From positions 1 to 64,000 of the forward strand of contig CAZTQB010000005.1 of assembly GCA_964615775.1 (NCBI GenBank): DNA of 64,000 nt, given 5' to 3'. The position numbers and the translations under genes are program-made. Origin of the DNA: JALHOM01 sp964615775. Lineage in GTDB: Bacteria > Patescibacteriota > Saccharimonadia > Saccharimonadales > 2-12-FULL-41-12. Shown in pieces: positions 44,042 to 52,960 of this stretch (position 1 is its first letter; each line of letters starts with the position of its first letter). The notes under the pieces are model-generated. The model was not told the DNA's origin, did no database searches, and saw nothing but the letters and a program-made list of their open reading frames with translations.

Positions 44042-45400
44042 TTAGTTATTTTTTGGAAGAGCAGCTACTCCTGCGGCAACAAACAATACTGCGATTGCCA
44101 CAAAAATGTATGAATTAACACCTGTGTTGGCAAGCCTTGCTGTAGTAGATGGCGTTACGACGCTGGCAGTTGTTGTAATCGGATTCTCTACAGTAGTTGC
44201 AACAGCCAATTTTGGAGCCCAGTCTACTTGTGGGATTATATCTCTTGCAAATTGACCGTAGATAACTGAAGTGGTACGTAGGTTATGTGTAACATTTGCC
44301 ATAACTGTATCATATAGACTTAAATCACTGTCTTGCTGTACGCCTACTCTGTCAGTGAAACTGTATTCTTCAGAGTACTCAGGATCATCAACTCCAGCTA
44401 GACGAGTACCTTTTGGCGAAAAAGTAGCCAAGTATGTATCAGAATTGCTAGTTGGCAAAAGTACATCGACGCTGCATTTTGCTGCTGTTAGCTAGCAGGT
44501 GTTTGCTAGATTAACATACGAGTAACTACTTGGATATTCTTCATTATTTCCGAATGAGTAAACCAAAACTTTTGATACGTCTGGAGCAACATTAATAAAT
44601 ACTTCATCGTAATCTGGTGTATCAGTAATCTGAATACGGTCAGTGTAAGTCTTGCCAGCTTCGATCATAAAAAGATCAGAATTATAGCTTGGAAATTCAC
44701 CGTCACCAACAGCATGAGTCATAGAGAAGTATATATTGCCATTTGCACCATAGCCGGCGTTTAGGTATCCGTCGTTTGTTGGATTGATAACATTTGTTAC
44801 GGTTCCATCAACTCCAACTCGTTCAATTCTGGTTGCTTCACCACCCCCTTCACTGTGAGATCTTGTATAGCGAGTTGCAATTGCATTTGTGCCATCTGGT
44901 GAGTAAGACATATCTAATACAATGTTGGTTGATAGGTTATCTTCTGCTCCAACTGTTGCAACTGGTGTTATATCACTTACTTTTGCACCATTAACGTCTA
45001 TTTTGACTGAATTATATGTAACGGTTTGAGATTGATTGCAGGATTTATCAAGCTTCTCAAATTCTTCTTCATTAACGCAACTTAGTGCTGTCTCTGCGTA
45101 CATTACAGTGTTTGTTTGGTTGCTAGGAGATGTTCCAACTGGTGCTGAAACAGTTGCCGATGTTATTGCTGACACCTCTGGTGTGCCTGTTGCAATAACC
45201 TGCGAACTGCCAGTTTCTGGGTTGGTAGTAACTACTGCTGTATTAGAGCTTTCACTATCAGGTTCACTTTGTAGCTCAGTGCTAACCAAAACTCCGTCTT
45301 CACCGGGTAATGCAGCTTTCGCAGATGACGGTGTAAATATTACACCAACACCTAGTGTCAAAGCCGACAAAATTAAAAATTTATATAGATTTTGCTTCAT
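44042..45400 (-). pseudogene. Sortase-anchored beta-propeller surface protein interrupted by one in-frame TAG
   Basis: One frame runs from ATG 45400 (GGAGG five bases upstream) to 44042, broken only by TAG at 44492-44494. Before the stop: signal peptide (about 1-30, cleaved after AKA), Ser/Thr/Glu-rich region, and propeller-like repeats (MSYSPDGTNAIATRY). After the stop the same frame and fold continue without break (LATFSPKGTRLAGVDD), then a Thr/Pro stalk, LANTG sorting signal, membrane helix and KNN tail. The codons at the junction read NTC-stop-LTAAKC. The second part has no ATG, ribosome site or signal peptide of its own. It is either a recent nonsense mutation, a sequencing error, or programmed readthrough giving secreted and anchored forms. 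Confidence 0.75.
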
Positions 45401-45489
45401 AAGCACCTCCGTTAAATGTATATAAACGAATTGTAGTACTTATTTTGTATTATGTCTAATATAATTTATAAGTATATTTCTTATGCTTA

Positions 45490-45912
45490 TTAATTAGATT
45501 GTTCATCATGTATATTAATCATCCAGTTTACTCCAAACTGATCAGCTACCATGCCAAATTCATCACCCCACATTTGTTTTTCAAGTGGCATCACGACGGT
45601 TCCGTTTTGACAAAAATTACTGAATATTTTGCGTAATTCTTCTGTTGAGTCACCGCTCAAGCTGATACTAAAACCGGATAATCCACCTTCATAACCCATC
45701 GAATTTGGTGTGTCGGCCCCCATTATTGCCTCGCCGCTGTCAAGAGTTAGCATGCCATGCATAATTTTGTCTTTCTCGGTTTCATCTTCGGTAGCATTAA
45801 ACTCACCAAATGTGTGCATTTCTAATTTTCCGCCTAAAATGCTTTGATAATATTCAAAGGCTTGTTTCGCATTATTTTTAAAGTGTATGTATGGGTTAAG
45901 TTGTGTTGTCAT
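45490..45912 (-). CDS. PhnB/YjdN-like VOC family protein
   Basis: 140 aa, single 3-demethylubiquinone-methyltransferase-like VOC fold: PYIHFKNNAKQAFEYYQSILGG at the start and MWGDEFGMVADQFGVNWMINI at the end. Members are often uncharacterised and may be glyoxalase- or resistance-like. A Shine-Dalgarno (GAGGAG) precedes the ATG. It follows the double-VOC gene by 15 bp. Confidence 0.85.
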   Translation of the reverse strand: MTTQLNPYIHFKNNAKQAFEYYQSILGGKLEMHTFGEFNATEDETEKDKIMHGMLTLDSGEAIMGADTPNSMGYEGGLSGFSISLSGDSTEELRKIFSNFCQNGTVVMPLEKQMWGDEFGMVADQFGVNWMINIHDEQSN

Positions 45913-45927
45913 ATCTTCTCCTCAGTC

Positions 45928-46845
45928 TTAATATTCATCAATGATAATCTTCTTTTGGTTCATCATAATTTTGTAAGCTCCCGGCTTTTTCATCAATGCT
46001 TGGTCCATATTTCTTGGGACAATTTGCCAAGACACACCGAACTTATCTTTACACCAACCACACTGTTCAGACTCGGGTACGGCAGATAATTTGTCCCAAA
46101 AATAATCAATCTCTGCTTGATCTTTGCAGCCAACAGAGTATGAGACTGCCTCTGTAAAAGTAAAGTCTTGATCGACTCCAGAATCGTTAGCAACAAACCA
46201 CTGGTTTTCTAGCGTAAAGTCAGCAAACATCAAACTTTCAGTAGTAGCAGGACCGGATGGTTTTTCGTAGGCGTAGTCTAAACCTTTTTTAGAGCTTCTA
46301 AATACACTAGTATAGTAATCAATTGCCTCTTTGGCTTTATTCTGTGCAGGTCCACCAAACATTAATGCAGGAATAATATATGGACGATCATCGCCATCTG
46401 GGCTAGTTAAAATTAGTTGCCACGAAAATCCATATTTATCCTGGACCCATCCATAATATTTGCTAAAGTCGTATTCTTGGAGTGGCATTAAGGCTTTTCC
46501 TCCCTCGCTAAGTTTTTGCCAAATTTCATCTAGATGCTCACGTGCTTTGTCGTCTTTTTTAGGGTCAAAATTGATCATAAATGAATTAGCCGGAGTTGGC
46601 TTAAACTCTGGACCGGCATTTATACCGACAAAGTTATATCCTGCCAAGCAAAATTCTATAGTTAAGGGTTTGCCAGCCATAGCTTGCTGAAAGTCGGCTA
46701 GACCTTCCTCTTTTGACTTTGGGTAATTAATGCCTCCAGTTATCTTGCTGTCGGGAAAGATATTTACGTAAAATTCACTTGCCTCATTAACGGTTCCTGC
46801 GAACCATAAATTTGGTGTAATTTTCTGATTTTGGTTATCTGTCAC
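45928..46845 (-). CDS. Tandem-domain VOC (PhnB-like) protein
   Basis: 305 aa with two PhnB-like VOC domains (about 5-148 and 150-290), each ending with a KYGFSWQL/KFGVSWQI-type strand. GTG start with AAAGGAG upstream. The substrate is unknown; metal residues are only partly kept. Cotranscribed with the single-domain VOC gene. Confidence 0.85.
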   Translation of the reverse strand: MTDNQNQKITPNLWFAGTVNEASEFYVNIFPDSKITGGINYPKSKEEGLADFQQAMAGKPLTIEFCLAGYNFVGINAGPEFKPTPANSFMINFDPKKDDKAREHLDEIWQKLSEGGKALMPLQEYDFSKYYGWVQDKYGFSWQLILTSPDGDDRPYIIPALMFGGPAQNKAKEAIDYYTSVFRSSKKGLDYAYEKPSGPATTESLMFADFTLENQWFVANDSGVDQDFTFTEAVSYSVGCKDQAEIDYFWDKLSAVPESEQCGWCKDKFGVSWQIVPRNMDQALMKKPGAYKIMMNQKKIIIDEY

Positions 46846-46921
46846 AAAAGTCTCCTTTTTTATAGCTATATTTACAGTTTATCTTATTTGTTTTTTAAAA
46901 ATTTGTATGTGAGCTAGGCAA

Positions 46922-47848
46922 CTATTTTCGGTTCCAAAAAATTTCACCGTTACAACCATGAGGGGTTACTTCGACGTAACCTTTTTGGCAAGTTGTCAGG
47001 TATTTTACAGTGTCAGTACTATTTTCAGAAGCCAATTCTTCGACTTTTTCCATGAATTGGCTGACTTTGCTATCTTTAAACTCTTTAACTTCATTTTCGC
47101 TGTAAACAATTTGCGGGGGTATACGAATAATTATTGAGTAGCCATCGCCTTCATAATTAGGCAAAAAATAATTAAAATCGGTGGACTTTAACACTTCTTT
47201 TATTGCTGAACCAAATAGATTCATTGAACGACTAACTACTGGATATCCTTCATCTTTTACTATTTTGGTTGAGTTAATGATGTCAGAATTTATTACAAAG
47301 GCATTCGCCACATATGGTAATTTTAATAGTAATCCTTGGCAAAGTGGTTCGTCATCTGTTAATTTGTCAAGTTGTTCAGATATGGTTTCTGTCTGGGTAG
47401 CTAGTGCTTGCATAGTAGATTGAATCTGGTTCTTATCTTGCTCGGTGTTAGGTTTAACGCAGTCTTGATCAAAGGCTAATTGAATACAAAAGTTACTTAT
47501 TCTATTTATATATGTAAGGTGCTGTGGATTGATTCTGCTACTATAAAAACCATCTTCATAGCACTGGTCGCTCATAAAATTGCCGACAGCCGTACCTGGT
47601 AGGTATATTGCTCGTCCTGCAATTTTTTGCTTAGTAAAAGCAGCCCTATTACCAGCTTTTTCTGATATAACACAGCCAATTGTGGCAATAAGGTGGTTAT
47701 AGGGGTCATTGGTATCAAGAGCCATAGCAGCACTACTAATAAGTCCAGGTAGTTCATCTAGCCGACCAGTTAAGTCAACTAAAACTTTTTCGCAGGTTTG
47801 AGCCAGCGGTCTGAATTTTCTTGGCAGTTCACTCATATCTCTGTTCAC
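46922..47848 (-). CDS. Protein with possible degenerate nucleotidyl-cyclase-like domain
   Basis: 308 aa. The C-terminal half contains SDIINSTKIVKDEG and, later, NYEGDGYSI, which resemble the metal-binding strands of class III nucleotidyl cyclase folds; the other catalytic residues are not recognisable. The N-terminal half has many Cys and Asn residues and no clear domain. Start is GTG 47848 or ATG 47836; TATAAT on the minus strand (47857-47862) favours the GTG as leaderless start. Function unknown. Confidence 0.45.
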   Translation of the reverse strand: MNRDMSELPRKFRPLAQTCEKVLVDLTGRLDELPGLISSAAMALDTNDPYNHLIATIGCVISEKAGNRAAFTKQKIAGRAIYLPGTAVGNFMSDQCYEDGFYSSRINPQHLTYINRISNFCIQLAFDQDCVKPNTEQDKNQIQSTMQALATQTETISEQLDKLTDDEPLCQGLLLKLPYVANAFVINSDIINSTKIVKDEGYPVVSRSMNLFGSAIKEVLKSTDFNYFLPNYEGDGYSIIIRIPPQIVYSENEVKEFKDSKVSQFMEKVEELASENSTDTVKYLTTCQKGYVEVTPHGCNGEIFWNRK

Positions 47849-47903
47849 AGAAATATATTATATAATATTCGGGTGCATAAATTAAATCTGTTAGAATGTA
47901 GTT

Positions 47904-48170
47904 ATGGTAAAAGTTAGTGAAAATAAAGGTACAGTTCACATGCTTCCGGCTGATCTAAAAAAAACGATAAATACCAGCCAAATTTCGGCAAGAGTCTGGA
48001 ATGATATAACACCACTAGCTCGCAATGAGTATATATGCTGGGTAGAATCTGCTAAAAAGCCGGAGACTCGAATCAAACGAATTTTGTGGGCAACTGAGAA
48101 TCTTGCCAAAAACAAACGTCGACCATGTTGCTGGGCTGGTTGTCCGCATAGGCAGCGAAACGGAAAATAA
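47904..48170 (+). CDS. YdeI/OmpD-associated family protein
   Basis: 88 aa matching the C-terminal bacteriocin-protection-like domain: a run with LARNEYICWVESAKKPETRIKRI then two Cys (RRPCCWAGC). It lacks the N-terminal DUF1801-like half found in longer family members; DUF1801 proteins are encoded separately just downstream on the other strand. TAGAAT ends 6 bases before the ATG. Confidence 0.75.
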   Translation: MVKVSENKGTVHMLPADLKKTINTSQISARVWNDITPLARNEYICWVESAKKPETRIKRILWATENLAKNKRRPCCWAGCPHRQRNGK

Positions 48171-48218
48171 ACTATCGGTTAAACCACAGCCTAGCTTAAG
48201 AAAACGATTTGGAGTTAC

Positions 48219-48563
48219 TTAAACTATAGTTTGCAATCGAAACTCTACCATCTGCTTGATTAGTTTTTTTGGCAAAGGTTTGTTGTGCAAAAACTGAACA
48301 GCACCCTTTGACGTTTTAAAATTAGCCAGTTCTTGCCCAAAATGTTTTATAACTGAAGGTGTAGGATAAAAACCGATGTGATTTTTATATCCAGCGTAGT
48401 GAACCAAGTTTTTACCGTTCAGCTTAAAGGTAGGTATGCCATAGTTAATCACCTCTTCAGCACTAGGTATTAAATCTTTGATAATCTTACGGACTGTACC
48501 TAATCTAATTAAAACTTCATCATCAAACTGTTTTAAATATTTATCGACTTCGTTTGGCTTCAT
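48219..48563 (-). CDS. DUF1801 (YdhG-like) protein
   Basis: About 114 aa from the ATG at 48563: KYLKQFDDEVLIRLGTVRKII, EEVINYGIPTFKLNGKNLVHYAGYKNHIGFYP and a C-terminal KPLPKKLIKQMVEFR are typical. Function unknown; members have an iron-chaperone/frataxin-like fold. The start overlaps the end of the next DUF1801 gene. Confidence 0.85.
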   Translation of the reverse strand: MKPNEVDKYLKQFDDEVLIRLGTVRKIIKDLIPSAEEVINYGIPTFKLNGKNLVHYAGYKNHIGFYPTPSVIKHFGQELANFKTSKGAVQFLHNKPLPKKLIKQMVEFRLQTIV

Positions 48564-48966
48564 AATCATTTGTTTCAGTGTAGGCTCGAATCAACATTTT
48601 CTTAAAAACTGCCAGATCAATATCTTTCAAAGATTTGAAATATATGCAGCCTTTACCGCGAGTGAACTTACCAAAGTGTTTTAGCTCGTTTTCAAACTGA
48701 TCGGCATCACAGCTTAGGTATAAACTATAAGCAGTTTTACGCGGACTAAAGCCAATTTTCATCCAGTCACCTTCTCGGCCGGAGGCGTATTTGTATCGAT
48801 ATGTACCGAAACCGATAATACTCGTTCCCCACATAATTGGTGCCTCACCCGATATTTCTTTCATTAGTTCAATTATTTCCAAGGATTCTACTTGCTTGAC
48901 GTCATCAAGTGTTTTTAAGTACGATGTGACTTTTTCATTTGTGGGGACAGTTTTGTTGGTTGTCAT
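48541..48966 (-). CDS. DUF1801 protein
   Basis: About 141 aa from the ATG at 48966. EAPIMWGTSIIGFGTYRYKYASGREGDW and FSPRKTAYSLYL match DUF1801, and the C-terminal GKGCIYFKSLKDIDLAVFKKML is typical. It overlaps the following DUF1801 gene by about 23 bp and so forms an operon of two related proteins that probably arose by old duplication. Confidence 0.85.
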   Translation of the reverse strand: MTTNKTVPTNEKVTSYLKTLDDVKQVESLEIIELMKEISGEAPIMWGTSIIGFGTYRYKYASGREGDWMKIGFSPRKTAYSLYLSCDADQFENELKHFGKFTRGKGCIYFKSLKDIDLAVFKKMLIRAYTETNDYEAKRSR

Positions 48967-49175
48967 GGTGTGATTATATATCAATTTTGCCTAGCTATCT
49001 GCATGCCTGCCCTATGTATGGCTATAGTCTATTTTTTACGGCATCATAAAATCTAATCGCATCAACTTGAGTTGTCGTTCCATGGTTAATCAATGGACCA
49101 TTATAAAAAATGTAATAATTTCCACTTTTCAGTATATACTTTCGTTAGTTAGGAAAAAGTAATATTATATATAGT

Positions 49176-50645
49176 ATGGATGAGTCTTTACACTTTCCGA
49201 TATCTATTGTAATTCTGCACTTAATTAACCTATTTTGCTTGATTTTACTTATTCGGAGCGGTGTACAGATATTATACGACCACCCCAAACTTTATTGGAC
49301 TGACGATACTACTGATGATAATCACTGGTTGCGATTTGGTAAAAAAATTATGCCTAAAGACAAACTTTGGACATCGCTTGACGAGGCTGAAGATCCTGGC
49401 AAGCTAGCTCTGCCGGGTGGTACTCATAATCTTGGTGCGGCCAGGCATTGGCACTTTACAACCGCAATAATATGGGTAGTTACTGGACTTATCTATGTTT
49501 CTTATTTGTTTGTTAGTGGGCAATGGCAACGTCTATTACCGACCGATGTAGGTGTAGTTGGTCGAGCGTTTGATGTTATGCATAGTTATCTGACACTAAA
49601 TATCCCTGCAGAAGGTGCAACTTATAATGCCTTACAACAACTGAGCTATGCTGGCGTTATTTTCATTTTAGCACCTTTATCGATCTTAACTGGTCTAGCT
49701 TTATCGCCTGCTTTAGTGGCAAAATATCCTGGCTTTTTGAAGATTTTTGGCAATCGCCGGCAAGTTGCTCGTAGTCTGCATTTTATCGCTATGGGGCTTT
49801 TCTCGATGTTTATTATCGTTCATGTAACTATAGCTATTGGGCTACATTTTTATGACAGTATCAAGCTAATTACGTTCGGTAACACTGATGTTGATTTTGC
49901 ACTGGCTCTAACAGTCTTTTTGATGGCCATAATTTTGCTTGTGGTATTCAATATTTGGGCATCGCTCTTTACGCTCAACAACCAAGCTCGTCTCCGGACG
50001 ATTCTTACTCGGTTTTATACACCTGTCGTCAGACTATTGTTGGGAAATATGAAGTCAAATCAGCACTATAGCAAAAAAGATATTTCACCGTTTTTTAGGG
50101 TTAATGGTTACCCGCCAAATACCGAAGAATACTCGAAGCTAAAAAGCAATGATTTTAAAAATTGGAAGCTTAAAGTACATGGCTTGGTTGATAAGCCTCT
50201 AGAAATGTCGCTTGATGAAATTAAGTCGCTGCACAAACAAGACCAGATAACTAAGCATAATTGTATTCAGGGCTGGACAGCTGTTGCCGAATGGGGAGGT
50301 TTACCAATGCGAGATTTGGTGAAGTTATGTAAGCCACAAAAATCAGCCAAGTATGTAATATTTCATTGCTATGATATTGATGAGCATGGCCGACCTTACT
50401 ACACTGGGCTTCGACTAGACGACATGTATGATAAACAGACAATTTTGGCATACGAAATGAATGGTGAGCCATTATCAATTGAACATGGTGCACCAGTACG
50501 TTTGAGGTGCGAGAAAAAATATGGCTATAAAATGGCGAAATACATTAAATCTATTGAGTTTGTTGATAGTTTTGAACATATTGGCCTGGGTCGTGGTGGA
50601 TACCGCGAAGATACGGTGTTCTTTGATTGGGAAGCAGCTATATAA
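49176..50645 (+). CDS. Cytochrome b561-like / sulfite-oxidase-fold molybdopterin fusion protein
   Basis: 489 aa. Residues about 1-275 hold five membrane helices with likely haem His (ILHLIN, ARHWHF, SLHFIAM, IIVHVTI). A basic linker (NNQARLRTILTRF) suggests the C-terminus faces the cytoplasm. Residues about 320-489 are an oxidoreductase-molybdopterin domain with molybdenum-binding Cys in KHNCIQGWTAVAEW, then DIDEHGRPYYTG and GAPVRLRCEKKYGYK. Sulfite-oxidase-fold enzymes include sulfite oxidases, YedY and eukaryotic nitrate reductase. The NarK-like transporter downstream hints at nitrate or a related anion. No TAT signal and no Moco genes are seen here. Confidence 0.85.
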   Translation: MDESLHFPISIVILHLINLFCLILLIRSGVQILYDHPKLYWTDDTTDDNHWLRFGKKIMPKDKLWTSLDEAEDPGKLALPGGTHNLGAARHWHFTTAIIWVVTGLIYVSYLFVSGQWQRLLPTDVGVVGRAFDVMHSYLTLNIPAEGATYNALQQLSYAGVIFILAPLSILTGLALSPALVAKYPGFLKIFGNRRQVARSLHFIAMGLFSMFIIVHVTIAIGLHFYDSIKLITFGNTDVDFALALTVFLMAIILLVVFNIWASLFTLNNQARLRTILTRFYTPVVRLLLGNMKSNQHYSKKDISPFFRVNGYPPNTEEYSKLKSNDFKNWKLKVHGLVDKPLEMSLDEIKSLHKQDQITKHNCIQGWTAVAEWGGLPMRDLVKLCKPQKSAKYVIFHCYDIDEHGRPYYTGLRLDDMYDKQTILAYEMNGEPLSIEHGAPVRLRCEKKYGYKMAKYIKSIEFVDSFEHIGLGRGGYREDTVFFDWEAAI

Positions 50646-50668
50646 AATAAATTTTCTGTAAATTAATT

Positions 50669-51874
50669 ATGGCAAAAAAACAAAAAAACAAAAAAACAAA
50701 AAACTCAAAGTACATAGCTCTTACGCTGGCTGTAGCTGCGTTAGTGGTAAATTTTTGGGCTTGGTCACTACTGAGTCCTTTAGGCACAGTTTATGCTAAT
50801 GAGTTTTCGCTTAGCTCGATACAGTTATCTTTATTGTTGGCTGTTCCAGTATTGGTCGGATCACTTGGCAGAATCATATTTGGCATTATTACCGACAAAA
50901 TTGGCGGCCGTAGGGCTTTCACGCTTATTTGTTTGGTGTGTGCAGTTCCAGTATTTGGCTTGATGATGGCAAACACTTACTATCAGCTATTACTAATAGC
51001 TTTTTTGCTTGGTGTTGGTGGTGCAGCTTTTGTGGTGGGAATTCCATTTGTCGGTGCTTGGTTCCCGCCGGAACGCAGAGGACTGGTGCTAGGTATTTAT
51101 AGTATGGGAAATGCTGGTACGGCTCTGTCTGGCTTTGCTACGCCACGACTAGCAGATTACTTAGGCAGGGACATAACTTTTTTGATTGTTGGCCTATTGT
51201 TAGTATTTATGGCAGTATTATTTTTAATAATTGGTCAAAATGCTCCAGGCTGGAAACCACCAAAAACTTCGTCTCTAAGTTCTCTAAAAAAAGCGATGAA
51301 GTTTCAAGTAACCTGGGATTTGTCGGCCGTTTATATCATAACTTTTGGAGCATTTGTGGCTTTTGGTGTTTATTTGCCGGTATTGCTAAAAACCACCTAC
51401 AACCTATCATTGACAGACGCAGCAACAAAAGCTGCTGGTTTTGTGCTGCTGGCAACTATTGCTCGCCCAGTTGGCGGTTGGTTGAGTGATAAAATTGGCG
51501 GTCGTTTAGTCATAAAAGCCTCTCTTTTAGGAGTAATAATCCTAGCATGTTTTGTTGCCTTTCAGTCTACGCTTGGGGTTAAAGCAACGATAGTCTATTT
51601 ATCACTGGCGTTTATACTGGGTTGTTCCAACGGTGCGGTATTTGCACTTGTTGGTAGGTCGGTCAGTGCCGATATTATGGGCAGTGTCACCGGAGTCATT
51701 GGTGCGGTCGGTGGCTTAGGCGGTTTCTTGCCCCCGCTAGTGCTTGGTTTAACCTATCAAAAAACTCACTCATACGCTCCAGCACTAATCATGCTAGCTA
51801 TTAGTGCATTCGTTGTTTTAGTGTATGTAAACTGGCGTTTCCGAGATAAAGTACTATATCATAGGTGTATATAG
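50669..51874 (+). CDS. MFS transporter, nitrate/nitrite porter (NarK) type
   Basis: 401 aa, 12 membrane helices. The NNP-type signature GVGGAAFVVGIPFVGAWFPP with RRGLVLGIYSMGNAGTALSG, plus DKIGGRRAF and DKIGGRLVI in the loops, supports the nitrate/nitrite porter group, though other anions are possible. A Lys/Gln-rich N-terminal tail precedes helix 1. It lies 23 bp after the molybdoprotein gene and abuts the phosphatase gene. Confidence 0.85.
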   Translation: MAKKQKNKKTKNSKYIALTLAVAALVVNFWAWSLLSPLGTVYANEFSLSSIQLSLLLAVPVLVGSLGRIIFGIITDKIGGRRAFTLICLVCAVPVFGLMMANTYYQLLLIAFLLGVGGAAFVVGIPFVGAWFPPERRGLVLGIYSMGNAGTALSGFATPRLADYLGRDITFLIVGLLLVFMAVLFLIIGQNAPGWKPPKTSSLSSLKKAMKFQVTWDLSAVYIITFGAFVAFGVYLPVLLKTTYNLSLTDAATKAAGFVLLATIARPVGGWLSDKIGGRLVIKASLLGVIILACFVAFQSTLGVKATIVYLSLAFILGCSNGAVFALVGRSVSADIMGSVTGVIGAVGGLGGFLPPLVLGLTYQKTHSYAPALIMLAISAFVVLVYVNWRFRDKVLYHRCI

Positions 51875-52621
51875 ATGGAAACTTACACTTTATTAAAGCA
51901 AAAGCATTTAGTCATGGTGCGGCACGGAGAGAGTGAGGGTGATGTGCGGCGAGCCTCAAAGAAATCTCGTAAAGAAGGTCAAAAACATCCTAGAGATGAG
52001 GGTCAGACAGAACTGGGTCATGAACAATCACATATAGCAGGGTTATGGATTTCAAAATTTATTCTGCAAAAGTACAATTTGAACCAATTTGATGCCTACC
52101 TTACTTCCCCACTAATTAGGACAAAACAATCAACTATCTCACTGAGCGTAAGTAATAGCTGGACAGAAGATTTACGGTTAGCTGAGCGTGATCGTGGCGA
52201 TATACAAGGACTAAATAGAAACCAACACAAAGATCAATATCCAGAAAGCTATAAAACTATGCAAGAACATCCATTCTACTGGGTGCCTCCTAGTGGCGAG
52301 TCGCTGCTGAGAGTGTCGATGAGGTTTAGTGAATTAATCAATGAAATCACTAAGAAATATAGCTCTATACTCATGATGACCCACAGAGATGTTATGTGGG
52401 CATCGCATGTACCTCTTGGGGGGGGGTTAGATGAGATTGAAGAGGTTGATACTGACAAAATCGGTAATAGTCATATTTTTCACTTTACCAATATTAATCC
52501 AAGTGATGGAACATTAAGTCCGGACTTAAACTGGAAAATGTCTGTTGATCCACTCAAAACAAATGGCAAAGAAGAATGGATTGATCTTAGAAAAGCGAAA
52601 TCTAGTCAAATAATCTCATAA
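51875..52621 (+). CDS. Histidine phosphatase family protein
   Basis: 248 aa phosphoglycerate-mutase-like enzyme: the phosphohistidine motif LVMVRHGESEGD, TSPLIRTKQST, the acid in ERDRGDIQG and second His in MMTHRDV. A short insert of basic residues (KKSRKEGQKHPRD) follows the first motif. The gene starts at the base after the transporter stop, so it is in the same operon. Substrate unknown. Confidence 0.85.
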   Translation: METYTLLKQKHLVMVRHGESEGDVRRASKKSRKEGQKHPRDEGQTELGHEQSHIAGLWISKFILQKYNLNQFDAYLTSPLIRTKQSTISLSVSNSWTEDLRLAERDRGDIQGLNRNQHKDQYPESYKTMQEHPFYWVPPSGESLLRVSMRFSELINEITKKYSSILMMTHRDVMWASHVPLGGGLDEIEEVDTDKIGNSHIFHFTNINPSDGTLSPDLNWKMSVDPLKTNGKEEWIDLRKAKSSQIIS

Positions 52622-52693
52622 AAATATAAATTTAATAATTGGACTTTTAGAACTGTGTGATATTTGCTGGATATGCTTTAGAGGTTTTCCGAC

Positions 52694-52882
52694 TTATTTT
52701 TTGAAACTACCTATCATTGCTCTTAACCCGGTCTCATAATCTGTGGTAATAAAGTTTGGAAACTTTGTTCTAAATTTTTTATCGGTCATGATGTATGGGT
52801 TGTCGAACTGATATAACATCTCCTTCGCTTCCCTGACGATTGGAACTAACAAAGCTATTACATTTAACATTGGTCGCGGCAT
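52694..52882 (-). pseudogene. C-terminal remnant of an SDR/NAD-dependent epimerase
   Basis: Only 62 codons remain. REAKEMLYQFDNPYIMTDKKF followed by TTDYETGLRAMIGSF resembles the last 55-60 residues of extended SDR epimerases, whose full length is about 310 aa with a GxxGxxG motif at the N-terminus. That part is absent; just upstream (52910-52940) lies a 31-bp exact copy of an unrelated gene fragment, so the gene was cut by a rearrangement. Confidence 0.6.
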
Positions 52883-52909
52883 AACTGAAATTTTATACGA
52901 CGAACCCTA

Positions 52910-52940
52910 TATTCTCATACGCAGTAGCCTATTTCGATGG
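52910..52940. repeat. 31-bp exact copy of part of the HAM1-like gene
   Basis: The 31 bases 52910-52940 are identical to 56455-56485 inside the HAM1-like gene, in the same orientation, about 3.5 kb away; homology stops on both sides. It marks a rearrangement scar at the break of the epimerase gene. Confidence 0.8.
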
Positions 52941-52960
52941 AAAAAAGATATTCTTTTGTT

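Noticed and set aside
44492..44494. TAG read as pyrrolysine or a reassigned codon
   Set aside because: TAG is a normal stop for other genes here (e.g. msrA) and no pyl genes are seen; only local readthrough or mutation remains.
44794..45425. Plus-strand frames opposite the surface-protein gene
   Set aside because: They are low-complexity shadows of the minus-strand gene, with no start signals.
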